Below are positions 23,335-33,498 of a stretch of 64,000 bases of DNA, one piece after another; the stretch's first letter is position 1, and every line of letters starts with the position of its first letter. Position numbers and translations under genes: made by a program. Below the pieces are notes generated by a model. That model was not told the origin of the DNA. It saw only the letters and a program-made list of their open reading frames with translations, and did not search any database. The stretch comes from Sediminibacterium sp. (lineage in GTDB: Bacteria; Bacteroidota; Bacteroidia; Chitinophagales; Chitinophagaceae). The stretch spans positions 132,144-196,143 of the forward strand of contig JANREK010000010.1 of assembly GCA_030726065.1 (NCBI GenBank). The letters run 5' to 3'.

Positions 23335-24390
23335 ATGCGTTTCCCCATTTATTTCATTCTACTGCTCCTGTTCAGCAGTTGTGCGCAAAATAATTATGTC
23401 AAGTATGCTCCGATCTATGAAAAGGAAGCTTACAATGACCAACCTAATTATAGTGACTTAATATACTGGGCGGCACATCCTAATAAAAAGGATCCATCCG
23501 ATAGCTTACCTATTGTTTTAGCGAAACAATACCAACCCAGTGATAAAGTAGATGTATTTTTCTTACATCCCACCACCTACTTGGATACAACAAAGCCCTA
23601 TGGATGGAATGGATCATTTAAAGATATAAAAACCAATATTCAAACTGATTATACTGCCATTTTAAATCAAGCAAGTGTATTTAATATTGCAGGTCGTATT
23701 TTTGCCCCAAGATATCGTCAAGCACATATTAAAAGTTACTCGCCTGTTGGTCATGCGGATACGCTTAAAGCAATTGCTGCTTTTGAATTAGCCTATCAAG
23801 ATATAAAATCGGCATTTGACTATTACATGAAAAATGAAAATAATGGCAGACCCATTATCATCGCATCTCATAGTCAGGGCTCAACCCATGCCATGAGATT
23901 ATTAAAAGAATATTTTGATGATAAACCACTCGCTAAAAAATTAATTGCAGCTTATGTGGTAGGAATGGCGATTAACCCAGCTGATTATGTGCAATTGAAG
24001 CCCTGTGCTACACCCACATCATTAGGCTGCATTTGTGCATGGAGAACCTATAAAGAAGGATATACGCCTGAATGGATAATGAAAGAAAAATATGTTTCTA
24101 TCGTAACAAACCCATTAAGCTGGAATGAAAAATTAACACAAGTTGATAGAATTGATAATACTGGATCTGTATTGTATAATTTCAAGGCCATCACCACTAA
24201 GGTGGCTGGGGCTTATAACCATGGGGGTGTTTTATGGACAAAAAAGCCTAAATTTTTCGGAAATTTCTTATACAATACCCCTAACTACCACTTTGCAGAT
24301 TATAATTTATTTTATTTAAGTGTTCGTAATAATGTCGCTGAAAGAGTAAATACCTATTTAAGTATTGGCGAAAATTATAGCAATAAATAA
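23335..24390 (+). CDS. DUF3089 / alpha-beta hydrolase-like lipoprotein
   Basis: Start MRFPIYFILLLLFSSCAQNN gives a lipobox; DVFFLHPTTYLD and IIASHSQGSTHAMRLLKEY (GxSxG-like) motifs. Confidence 0.85.
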   Translation: MRFPIYFILLLLFSSCAQNNYVKYAPIYEKEAYNDQPNYSDLIYWAAHPNKKDPSDSLPIVLAKQYQPSDKVDVFFLHPTTYLDTTKPYGWNGSFKDIKTNIQTDYTAILNQASVFNIAGRIFAPRYRQAHIKSYSPVGHADTLKAIAAFELAYQDIKSAFDYYMKNENNGRPIIIASHSQGSTHAMRLLKEYFDDKPLAKKLIAAYVVGMAINPADYVQLKPCATPTSLGCICAWRTYKEGYTPEWIMKEKYVSIVTNPLSWNEKLTQVDRIDNTGSVLYNFKAITTKVAGAYNHGGVLWTKKPKFFGNFLYNTPNYHFADYNLFYLSVRNNVAERVNTYLSIGENYSNK

Positions 24391-24449
24391 AACGTCCTAT
24401 TTATTTTTGATTAGTATAATTAGTTGAGCATTTTCAAAAAGTTGATCAA

Positions 24450-26705
24450 CTAGTTTCCAACTACGCTTAAAAACTTAATGCGCATAATTTTAAGCTGCTC
24501 CCAACTATAATCATTTTCACTTAATTCTTCTTGTGCAATTTGCAAAGAGGAAGTATCGCAGTTTTTAAAATATTCTAAAATTTCTGCTTGGTCATACTCG
24601 TCTAACCATTCATCAATAGCGTAATCTAAATTTAATTTTGTACCGCTAGCCGCAATCGTTTCCATTTCCTCTAATAAAGCTCCCAACTTTAAATCTTTAT
24701 TTTTTGCGATGGTTTCTAAAGGAATTTTTTTGTCGACATTCTGAATGATATAAATTTTATTATTCGATTTATTAGCCACGGAACGCATAATAAAGTCATC
24801 CGGTTTTTCGATATTATTTTTCGTTACATATTGAGCGATCATTTGAATAAAAGGTTTGCCATACTTGATGGCCTTTCCTTTACTCACACCTTGACATCTT
24901 TCCAATTCTTCTAAAGTAGTCGGATATAATGTAGCCATATCCTGTAAGGAGTTTTCTAAAAAAATTACAAAAGGAGGTAAGGCAATTTTTTTAGCTTCGG
25001 TTTGTCGTAAACCTTTGAGCATTTCAAATAATCGGTCATCCGCTGCAGCGCCAACAGTGGCTTCACTTTCACTATCATCATCCTCCGCATTTTCATCAAA
25101 CACATTATTCAAGGTAATGTTGAATGCAGTTGGCTTTTTTAAATATTTTTTTCCTTTCGCCGTCACTTTTAATAAACCATATTCTTCGATATCTTTTTCA
25201 ATCATTTGCTCTAGCATTGCTTGACGAATCATACTATTCCAAAATAAATTATCGTAGTCTTTTCCAATGCCAAATACCGGCAATTTTTCATGTCGATACA
25301 AACCAATTTGCGGAATATATTCTCCAGAAACAATTTTCACCACATAATCAGCGGCAAACCTTTCATCTAAAGCTTGTATCACTTGTAACAAATTCACCAA
25401 GTGTTCTTTTGCTGCAATTTTTGCCTTTGGATGTAAACAATTATCGCAATTGCCACAATATTTTTCCGGCCAATCTTCTCCAAAATAATGCAGCAAACTA
25501 CGGCGCCTACAAACACCACTTTCCGCAAAAGCAACAGTTTCGTCAATGAGTTGTGAACCCGCTTCTCGCTCACTTAAAGGCTTATCCTTTAAAAAGTGTT
25601 CTAGTTTGGAAACATCTTTATGTGAATAATATAAAATACAATTTCCCTCTAAGCCATCTCGACCTGCACGACCCGTTTCTTGATAATAATTTTCAATGGA
25701 TTTGGGTATATTGTAATGTATCACAAATCGAATATCTGGTTTGTCAATACCCATACCAAATGCAATAGTAGCGACAATCACCTGCACATCTTCATTTAAG
25801 AATTGGTCCTGTCTTGACGCCCTTAATTTTTGATCCAGCCCTGCATGATACGCAACTGCTTTAATATTGTTTGCTAATAATAAATCAGCCAACTCTTCAG
25901 TCGTCTTTCGATTTAAAGTATAGATAATACCACTTTTCCCTTTGTGACCAGAAATATATTTTACGATACTTTTTACAGTAACTTCCTTTTTTGTTTTAGG
26001 CTGCACTTCATAATATAAATTAGCACGATTAAATGAAGAGATAAGCACTTCAGGATCACGCAATGCTAAATTTTTAACAATGTCGCTTTGCACTTTAGGG
26101 GTGGCCGTTGCAGTGAGTGCAATAATAGGAATAGTTGCATTTATTTCCTCCATCATCTCCTTTAAACGTCTGTATTCTGGTCTAAAATCATGACCCCATT
26201 CCGAGATACAATGCGCTTCATCCACGGCGAAAAAGGAAATATTCAAATCACTAAAAAAATCTAGGTTTTCTTGTTTGGTTAAAGTTTCAGGTGCGACATA
26301 TAATAACTTTGTTTTTCCACTTAACAAATCTTCTTTAACTGTTTTAATTTGTCCTTTATTTAAAGAAGAATTTAAAAAATGGGCAACCTCTTCGTTTTCA
26401 CTATAACCACGAACCAAATCCACTTGATTTTTCATTAGGGCAATCAATGGAGAAACCACAATTGCACAACCAAGAAGTACCAATGCAGGTAACTGATAAC
26501 ATAAACTTTTGCCGCCGCCTGTTGGCATGATCACAAAAGTATCGCGGCCACTCATTAAGGACATGATTGCAGCTTCCTGTGTGCCTTTAAAATCAGAGAA
26601 CCCAAAATTGTCGGATAAGGCGGTTAAAAGGGCAGCTTTATCAATGGATCGGTCATTTTTTATTGCTTTAGAGGTCTTGGATATCGTTTTTTTAGTGATC
26701 GCCAT
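24450..26705 (-). CDS. recQ: ATP-dependent DNA helicase RecQ
   Basis: MPTGGGKSLCYQLPAL, AVDEAHCISEWGHDFRPEY, QETGRAGRDG, Cys cluster CR...CGNCDNC, HRDC region. Confidence 0.96.
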   Translation of the reverse strand: MAITKKTISKTSKAIKNDRSIDKAALLTALSDNFGFSDFKGTQEAAIMSLMSGRDTFVIMPTGGGKSLCYQLPALVLLGCAIVVSPLIALMKNQVDLVRGYSENEEVAHFLNSSLNKGQIKTVKEDLLSGKTKLLYVAPETLTKQENLDFFSDLNISFFAVDEAHCISEWGHDFRPEYRRLKEMMEEINATIPIIALTATATPKVQSDIVKNLALRDPEVLISSFNRANLYYEVQPKTKKEVTVKSIVKYISGHKGKSGIIYTLNRKTTEELADLLLANNIKAVAYHAGLDQKLRASRQDQFLNEDVQVIVATIAFGMGIDKPDIRFVIHYNIPKSIENYYQETGRAGRDGLEGNCILYYSHKDVSKLEHFLKDKPLSEREAGSQLIDETVAFAESGVCRRRSLLHYFGEDWPEKYCGNCDNCLHPKAKIAAKEHLVNLLQVIQALDERFAADYVVKIVSGEYIPQIGLYRHEKLPVFGIGKDYDNLFWNSMIRQAMLEQMIEKDIEEYGLLKVTAKGKKYLKKPTAFNITLNNVFDENAEDDDSESEATVGAAADDRLFEMLKGLRQTEAKKIALPPFVIFLENSLQDMATLYPTTLEELERCQGVSKGKAIKYGKPFIQMIAQYVTKNNIEKPDDFIMRSVANKSNNKIYIIQNVDKKIPLETIAKNKDLKLGALLEEMETIAASGTKLNLDYAIDEWLDEYDQAEILEYFKNCDTSSLQIAQEELSENDYSWEQLKIMRIKFLSVVGN

Positions 26706-26857
26706 TATAATTATCTTAAAATCAATCTTTTGTATAAACTACAGTACATTTAAGTTAACGAAAATAAAGCAAGAAAAGTTCAAATGGTGGTCATTTTTTT
26801 TAAAAGGTTCCATTTTAGCATTTTATTAAAAATTGAGGTGTAAACTAATTGAAACGT

Positions 26858-26865
26858 TAACTTTG
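26858..26865 (+). promoter_or_regulatory. Promoter -7 element TAACTTTG for the kdsD leader
   Basis: Exact TAnnTTTG, with ATTG 22 nt upstream; places the TSS near 26870. Confidence 0.5.
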
Positions 26866-26944
26866 TACGGCTGGAACTGATAAGGAATAAAGCCTTAAAT
26901 CCTGCCCTAATGAAGGCGGTGCATTTCAGTAGCTAAAATCAAAT

Positions 26945-27907
26945 ATGAAAGAAAACATTATAACCATTGCAAAAAAAGCATTAGCTATAGAATCTGAAGC
27001 TTTGGTTGAATTAAATAAATATATCGACTCCTCTTTTGAAAAGGCGGTCACTGCCATTTTAAATAGTAAAGGAAGGTTGGTGATCAGTGGTATTGGAAAA
27101 AGTGCCATCATCGCACAAAAAATGGTTGCGACTTTTAACTCAACGGGTACACCTTCATTATACTTACATGCGGCCGAAGCGATACATGGAGATTCAGGAA
27201 TGATACAAGCCAATGATATTGTTTTAATCATTAGCAAAAGTGGAGAAAGCCCCGAAATTAAAAATTTAGTACAGTTAGTAAAACAATTTGGGAATACTAT
27301 TATTGGTATGGTTGGTAACAAGCAAAGTTATTTGGCCACCAATGCGGATTTATTTGTAGATACGACTGTAACAAAAGAGGCCTGCATCAACAACCTAGCG
27401 CCTACCTCCTCCACCACTGCACAAATGGTGATGGGTGATATTATTGCAGTTTGCCTAATAGAAATAAAAAAATTTAGCGTTTCACAATTTGCGCAATTTC
27501 ATCCTGGTGGCAACTTGGGAAAGAAACTTACCTTAACTACCCAAAATTTAGCAGACTCCAATAGTAAGCCTGCTGTCAGAAAAGAGACAAAAATAAAAGA
27601 AGTCATCATTGATATATCAAAAAACAGAATGGGTGCAACGGTGATTACAGATGAAAACAATAAGGTATTAGGTATTATTACTGATGGTGATATTCGCCGT
27701 ATGTTAGAGCAACATGATAATATTCAAAACTTAACCGCAGAAGATATTTATCACACCAACCCTGCTACTATTGCACCTAATGCTTTAGCAGTAGAAGCTT
27801 TAGCAATTATGGAACAAAAGGATATCAGCCAATTAATCGTTGCTGATAATCATCAATATATAGGCATGATTCATATTCATGACTTAATGAAAGAAGGAAT
27901 TTCATAA
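26945..27907 (+). CDS. kdsD: Arabinose-5-phosphate isomerase KdsD/KpsF (SIS + CBS)
   Basis: SGIGKSAIIAQKMVATFNSTGTPS; HGDSGMI; QFHPGGNLGKKL; C-terminal CBS pair. Confidence 0.95.
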   Translation: MKENIITIAKKALAIESEALVELNKYIDSSFEKAVTAILNSKGRLVISGIGKSAIIAQKMVATFNSTGTPSLYLHAAEAIHGDSGMIQANDIVLIISKSGESPEIKNLVQLVKQFGNTIIGMVGNKQSYLATNADLFVDTTVTKEACINNLAPTSSTTAQMVMGDIIAVCLIEIKKFSVSQFAQFHPGGNLGKKLTLTTQNLADSNSKPAVRKETKIKEVIIDISKNRMGATVITDENNKVLGIITDGDIRRMLEQHDNIQNLTAEDIYHTNPATIAPNALAVEALAIMEQKDISQLIVADNHQYIGMIHIHDLMKEGIS

Positions 27908-27962
27908 AATTAACTAGCCATTCAGTGTTTAATCGCACACTAATCAAATAATTAAATTAGAT

Positions 27963-29048
27963 ATGAAGAACAAACATCATTATGTTGCAATCATGGCTGG
28001 GGGAATTGGAAGCAGATTTTGGCCTATGAGTAGGACCTCATATCCAAAGCAATTTTTAGATGTGTTGAATACAGGTAAAACATTAATTCAACGGACCTAT
28101 GATCGCTATACAAAATTCATCCCGGAAGAAAATATTTTCATCGTAACATCAGAGGAATATGTCGACATTGTAAAAAAGCAATTACCCAACCTACCTGTTG
28201 AAAATATTTTAGCGGAGCCAAGCAAAAAAAATACAGCACCTTGTATTGCCTATATTTCATTTAAGGTGGCGCAAATTGATCCAGAAGCTTGTTTTATTGT
28301 GGCCCCTAGTGACCACTTAATTTTAGAGCAAGATAATTTTGAAAAAATTAGTTTGCAGGCACTTGACTTTGTAGCCAATAAAAAAGTCTTAGCTACACTG
28401 GGTATAAAACCAACCCACCCAAATACGGGTTACGGCTATATACAATATGAAGGACTTGAAGTAGCCCAAGGAATTTACAAGGTTAAAACATTCACGGAAA
28501 AACCTGATTTGGAAATCGCCGAATCCTTTTTAGCAAGTGGCGACTTTTTATGGAACGCGGGTATTTTTGCTTGGAAGGTAACTACGATACTAAGTGCTTT
28601 TGAAAAAAATCAAACAGAGATGTATGAATTGTTTGATCAAGAAAAACAGCATTTTAATACACCTAAGGAAGCAAAGGCCATTCAAAAAATATATCCGCAG
28701 TGCACCAATATCTCCATTGATATCGCGATCATGGAAAAGGCAGATAGTGTGTTTGTGATTCCATCTAGTTTTGGCTGGAGCGATTTAGGTACCTGGAATA
28801 GCGCCTATGATAATATTGAAAAAGACTATTTTGGTAATGCGGTAGCTTCGGATAATGTGATTGTGATTGATGCCACCAAATGTATGATTAACGCACCCAA
28901 GGATAAATTGGTGGTGGTGCAGGGTTTGGATGATTTTATTATTGTAGATACCAAAGATGTATTGCTCATTTGCAGTAAAGAAAAAGAACAATCCATTAAA
29001 GAATATGTAGCTGAAGTAAAAAGACATAAAGGGGATAAGTATATTTAA
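27963..29048 (+). CDS. manC: Mannose-1-phosphate guanylyltransferase
   Basis: AIMAGGIGSRFWPMSRTSYPKQFL; FVIPSSFGWSDLGTWNS; FTEKPD. Confidence 0.95.
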   Translation: MKNKHHYVAIMAGGIGSRFWPMSRTSYPKQFLDVLNTGKTLIQRTYDRYTKFIPEENIFIVTSEEYVDIVKKQLPNLPVENILAEPSKKNTAPCIAYISFKVAQIDPEACFIVAPSDHLILEQDNFEKISLQALDFVANKKVLATLGIKPTHPNTGYGYIQYEGLEVAQGIYKVKTFTEKPDLEIAESFLASGDFLWNAGIFAWKVTTILSAFEKNQTEMYELFDQEKQHFNTPKEAKAIQKIYPQCTNISIDIAIMEKADSVFVIPSSFGWSDLGTWNSAYDNIEKDYFGNAVASDNVIVIDATKCMINAPKDKLVVVQGLDDFIIVDTKDVLLICSKEKEQSIKEYVAEVKRHKGDKYI

Positions 29049-29106
29049 CCAATTATTTTAAACCTACCTTAGCTAAACACAAAATTGCTTCATTAAAAGT
29101 ACCCCC

Positions 29107-30171
29107 ATGGCAACCATCATCAGCGGAACAGGCAGTTACATACCGAGCATCGTAAAAACAAACCTAGATTTTACTGAAAATACCTTTTATGGTGAGGATG
29201 GCGTGTTAATTAAAACACCCAATGCAGAAATAGTAGAAAAATTTAAAGATATCACTGGGATTTACGAGCGCAGGTATGCAGAAGAAAACATGAATACCTC
29301 TGAAATGGCAAGTAAAGCGGCCGAATTAGCGATTCAAGATGCTGGCATTGATCGGGAGACCATTGATCAAATTATTGTAGCGCACAATTTTGGAGATGTG
29401 TTACCAGGGACTATTCAAACTGATACGATTCCTGCACTAGCATCTAGGGTAAAACACCAACTAGGTATTAAAAATCCGAATTGTGTGGCTTATGATATTT
29501 TATTTGGTTGCCCAGGATGGATACAAGGAGTCATACAAGCGGATTCATTTATTAAGTCTGGTATGGCTAAGCGTTGTTTGGTGATTGGTGCGGAAACTTT
29601 AAGCAGAGTGGTAGATAGTCATGACAGAGATAGCATGATATTTAGCGATGGCGCTGGCGCATGTATTGTAGAAGAGGATGCAAATACCAACAGTGGTATT
29701 TTAGCATCGAGTGTGCAAAGCCATTGTGTAGATGAAGCCTATTTTTTATACTTAGGTAAATCCTACCATCCAGAAGGGGACGAGGCTACAAGATATATTA
29801 AAATGAAAGGCAGAAAAGTGTATGAGTATGCAATCAAAAATGTGCCCTCAGCGATGAAGGAATGTGTTGAGAAAGCGGGCGTAGATATACTTGATGTAAA
29901 AAAATTCTTTTTACATCAAGCCAATGAAAAAATGGATGAAGGGTTTATCAAGGCTTTGTATAAATTATATGACATAGGAATAGTTCCAGAAAATGTAATG
30001 CCCATGAGTATTCATGATTTGGGAAATAGTTCAGTAGCCACCATCCCCACCTTATATGACTTAGTTAAAAGAGGTAAATACAAGGAACACCAGTTACATA
30101 AAGGTGATATTGTCATTTTTGCATCCGTGGGTGCAGGTATGAATATCAATGCTATTTGCTACCGCGTTTAA
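29107..30171 (+). CDS. 3-oxoacyl-ACP synthase III family (KAS III-like)
   Basis: AYDILFGCPGWIQGV active-site Cys; FLHQANEKM His; GNSSVATIPTL Asn. Confidence 0.9.
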   Translation: MATIISGTGSYIPSIVKTNLDFTENTFYGEDGVLIKTPNAEIVEKFKDITGIYERRYAEENMNTSEMASKAAELAIQDAGIDRETIDQIIVAHNFGDVLPGTIQTDTIPALASRVKHQLGIKNPNCVAYDILFGCPGWIQGVIQADSFIKSGMAKRCLVIGAETLSRVVDSHDRDSMIFSDGAGACIVEEDANTNSGILASSVQSHCVDEAYFLYLGKSYHPEGDEATRYIKMKGRKVYEYAIKNVPSAMKECVEKAGVDILDVKKFFLHQANEKMDEGFIKALYKLYDIGIVPENVMPMSIHDLGNSSVATIPTLYDLVKRGKYKEHQLHKGDIVIFASVGAGMNINAICYRV

Positions 30172-30178
30172 TTAAGCG

Positions 30179-32026
30179 CTAATACCCTCTTACATTTTTA
30201 CCTTCCATATAGTTAACAAAAGCTTTGTTACAAACTTTGTTACCGCCTGGTGTAGGATAGTTACCTGTAAAATACCAATCACCCGTATTGGTTGGGCAAC
30301 ATAAATGCAAATCCTCAATCGTTTGATAGATCACTTCTACTGGAATATTAAAATTTTCAGGGGTAATCAACTGTGCAATTTTATCTGAAATTTCCTCGGG
30401 TGTAAATGGCTTGTATAATTGACGTACCACATTTTCAGTATGCAACTCCCCTTTAGCTTCAAGGGCTTTTATTTTCTGTAATACATCAGCAATTACATTT
30501 GACTTACCTGTTTCATTGAGCAAAGCGATAACCGCTCTAAATGCAATGAAATCGACCATTTTACTCATATCAATTCCATAACAATCAGGGTACCTGATTT
30601 GTGGCGCAGACGAAACCACAATAATTTTTTTAGGGGATAAACGCGCGAGCATTTTGATAATACTTTCCTTTAGTGTAGTACCACGAACGATACTATCATC
30701 AATGACTACCAATGTATCTTCATCTTTACGAACGGTGCCATAAGTAATATCATATACATGCTGTACCATTTCGTTTCTGTTGGTATCATCTGTAATGAAG
30801 GTTCTTAATTTAACATCCTTGATCGCAATTTTTTCCTGTCTTATTTTCCGATTTACCATGGCTTCCAGTTTTTCTGGATCTACCTCATTTCCCCAACTCA
30901 AAATACGCTCTACCTTAATTTTATTTAAGTATTCCTCCATGCCTTTTACCAAACCATAAAAAGCTACTTCGGCGGTATTGGGTATATAGGAGAAAATGGT
31001 GTTTTTCAAATCCTTTTCAATGCGATCTAATACTCTAACACTTAAATGATTGCCCAAAGCAATTCTTTCGCGATAAATTTTTTCATCGCTTCCTCTTGAA
31101 AAATAGATACGCTCAAATGAGCAAGCCCTTCTTTCCTTTGGTGCAACTATTTGTTCAATGGAATATTTTCCATGATCATCCACAATCAATGCCATACCTG
31201 GCATTAACTCTAATACTTCATTTTCAGCAACATTAAAAGTAGTTCGGATAGCAGCACGCTCACTTGCAGCTACAATAACTTCATCATCAACATAATAATA
31301 GGCAGGTCGTATGCCATGCGCATCCCGAATTATAAAACTATAGCCATTCCCCAACAAACCGCCAACGGTAAATCCACCATCAAATAAAGGAACTGCATTT
31401 TTTAATACATTCACAATATTGGGATTGTTCGGATTGATATGTTCTTCCTTTTCTAAAAAATGATGTACTACTTCCATCATCGCTGCCAAATCACTTTCTT
31501 TTTCAGAAGTGCCCGGCGTTGCATTGATGTGTTGGTATAACTCCTCTGTATTGACTAAATTAAAATTCCCCGCAAGTACTAAATTTTTTGCAGGGACCAA
31601 ATTTCTTTTTATAAACGGATGACAAAATTCAATATTGTTTTTTCCTTGTGTACCATACCTTAGATGTCCCAATAATATTTCACCCATAAAAGGCAAATGC
31701 CCTTTCATTAATCCTGGATGTTTGGTAATGTCTGGTTGAAAATTTTCGAGCTCTTGAATTTCTAAACCAATTTTGTAAAATAAATCAGCAATGGGCTGTT
31801 GTGCGTTGCTGCGCAAACGGTATAAAAAAGGATTTCCTGGTTCAATATTTAATTTTAAAGTGGCTAATCCTGCCCCATCCTGCCCTCGATTATGTTGCTT
31901 TTCCATCAAAAGATACAGCTTATTTAAGCCGTAGGTTACCGATCCTCTTTGTTGAAGATAATAAGAAAAGGGCTTTCTTAAACGAATGTAAGCAAGGCCA
32001 CATTCGTGTTTGATCTCATCACTCAT
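30179..32026 (-). CDS. purF: Amidophosphoribosyltransferase (long Bacteroidota form)
   Basis: HECGLAYIRL catalytic Cys region; QHNRGQDGAG; VVIDDSIVRGTTLKESI PRPP motif. Confidence 0.93.
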   Translation of the reverse strand: MSDEIKHECGLAYIRLRKPFSYYLQQRGSVTYGLNKLYLLMEKQHNRGQDGAGLATLKLNIEPGNPFLYRLRSNAQQPIADLFYKIGLEIQELENFQPDITKHPGLMKGHLPFMGEILLGHLRYGTQGKNNIEFCHPFIKRNLVPAKNLVLAGNFNLVNTEELYQHINATPGTSEKESDLAAMMEVVHHFLEKEEHINPNNPNIVNVLKNAVPLFDGGFTVGGLLGNGYSFIIRDAHGIRPAYYYVDDEVIVAASERAAIRTTFNVAENEVLELMPGMALIVDDHGKYSIEQIVAPKERRACSFERIYFSRGSDEKIYRERIALGNHLSVRVLDRIEKDLKNTIFSYIPNTAEVAFYGLVKGMEEYLNKIKVERILSWGNEVDPEKLEAMVNRKIRQEKIAIKDVKLRTFITDDTNRNEMVQHVYDITYGTVRKDEDTLVVIDDSIVRGTTLKESIIKMLARLSPKKIIVVSSAPQIRYPDCYGIDMSKMVDFIAFRAVIALLNETGKSNVIADVLQKIKALEAKGELHTENVVRQLYKPFTPEEISDKIAQLITPENFNIPVEVIYQTIEDLHLCCPTNTGDWYFTGNYPTPGGNKVCNKAFVNYMEGKNVRGY

Positions 32027-32038
32027 GATGTATAAATA

Positions 32039-33430
32039 TTAATACACTTTTTCTGTTATAATTGCATCCGCCACTTTTGCCCAATCAGTTAATTCAGGAC
32101 ATCCGTGGTATTCTGCATCTACATAAATGTAATAATTGGATATGTGCTCTTTAAACCAGCTTTCCATTTGTTTGACTTTTTTCAGCTCTAACGCACGCTG
32201 GGATACACGGTTATAATCTTCTCTTAGGTTTTCTTTATGTGGCGATGTTCCTTCTCTAAAATAAATCAATCGTACGGTTTGTCTTCCACGATCATCCTGG
32301 TATACTTGTGGATCTGAGATATCTCCTGGCTTTAATGATTGTAGCATGACCACCATATCCTTATCTAATTGATCAATATTTACGTAAGAAGATCCGTCAC
32401 CGCCTGTGACTGCACCACCGCTAAATTTACTTCCGTCATCATCACTGTACTTGTTAACTGCCTCACCAAAACTCATTTTATTTGCAAGAATTTCCTTTTT
32501 CACACTATCCAATAAGTTTTTGGTAATGTTAATTTCATCTTTGGTAATAGGTGGAATTCTAAGAATATGTTTAACAACAGCATCATCTCCTGAACGTGAA
32601 ATAAGTTGGATGATATGATATCCAGATTTTGATTTAAAAGGTGCTGAAATTTGACCTTCTTTTAAACGAAATGAACCTGCCATAAATGCGGGATCCCAAG
32701 TTTTTTCGTTTCTATTGATATTAAATTGGCCTAGGTTTTCTTTAGAACTTGGATCATCAGAATATAATTTAACCAATTGGTCAAACTTATTAATGCCAGA
32801 TTCAATTTGACGTCTATAATCGGATAATTGCTTGATGATATATTCTTCAATATCACGATTTGCTTTAGGGTGCACTATAATTTCTGCAATACTCACCTCA
32901 CTCTCATATAAGGGTAAACTATCCACTGGAATTTTATTATAAAAAGCCCTTACTTCAAACGGGGTGATTTTAATTTTGTCAACAATCTTTTCTTGCATGT
33001 TTTCAGACAACTTCTGCTCCTTAATTTGAATTCTAAAGTCCTCTTTTAATTGAATGATGCTTCTGCCTGCAACTTCCTCTAACACTTCCTTTGACCCAAA
33101 TTGTTGCAAGAATTGTCTAATGCGCATATCAATATCATATTCAACTTCCTCTTCCGTTACGATAAGTGAATCCTTTTCAGCTTGTAATACCAATGCTTTA
33201 CGAATCAATTGCTGTTCAACAATTTGACATGCATTTGGTAAAATTATATTTTCCTCGCCCTGTGCTTGCCTTTTCATATCAAGCATTGTATTCTCAATAT
33301 CAGATTTTAGAATAAATTTATCGCCGACAGTCCCAATAATTTTATCGGCTAATACTTTTTTTACTTGCGCATTAACATGAACCGACATGGATAAAAAAAA
33401 GAAACAAAAAACAATACTGACTATTTTCAT
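32039..33430 (-). CDS. surA: SurA-like periplasmic peptidyl-prolyl isomerase
   Basis: Signal peptide; two parvulin repeats (IAEIIVHPK..., VKHILRIPP...). Confidence 0.88.
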   Translation of the reverse strand: MKIVSIVFCFFFLSMSVHVNAQVKKVLADKIIGTVGDKFILKSDIENTMLDMKRQAQGEENIILPNACQIVEQQLIRKALVLQAEKDSLIVTEEEVEYDIDMRIRQFLQQFGSKEVLEEVAGRSIIQLKEDFRIQIKEQKLSENMQEKIVDKIKITPFEVRAFYNKIPVDSLPLYESEVSIAEIIVHPKANRDIEEYIIKQLSDYRRQIESGINKFDQLVKLYSDDPSSKENLGQFNINRNEKTWDPAFMAGSFRLKEGQISAPFKSKSGYHIIQLISRSGDDAVVKHILRIPPITKDEINITKNLLDSVKKEILANKMSFGEAVNKYSDDDGSKFSGGAVTGGDGSSYVNIDQLDKDMVVMLQSLKPGDISDPQVYQDDRGRQTVRLIYFREGTSPHKENLREDYNRVSQRALELKKVKQMESWFKEHISNYYIYVDAEYHGCPELTDWAKVADAIITEKVY

Positions 33431-33498
33431 CTAAATAATATTAATGTGTAAAGGTCTGATTCATGGTCGGTTTTCCCAAAAATCAAATCTTAATTATT

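Noticed and set aside
24440-24451. Perfect palindrome AGTTGATCAACT
   Set aside because: Abuts the recQ stop and is downstream of both convergent genes; too short for a terminator and no promoter nearby.
26871-26905. Hammerhead-like CTGATAAGG...AAA motif in the kdsD leader
   Set aside because: The conserved CUGANGA core is not met (A replaces G) and no GAAA/cleavage-site arrangement is present.
26920-26944. Resemblance of GTGCATTTCAGTAGCTAAAA to the 3' end of SAM-II riboswitches
   Set aside because: The 5' conserved part and pseudoknot arrangement are not recognisable and the downstream gene is not in methionine metabolism.
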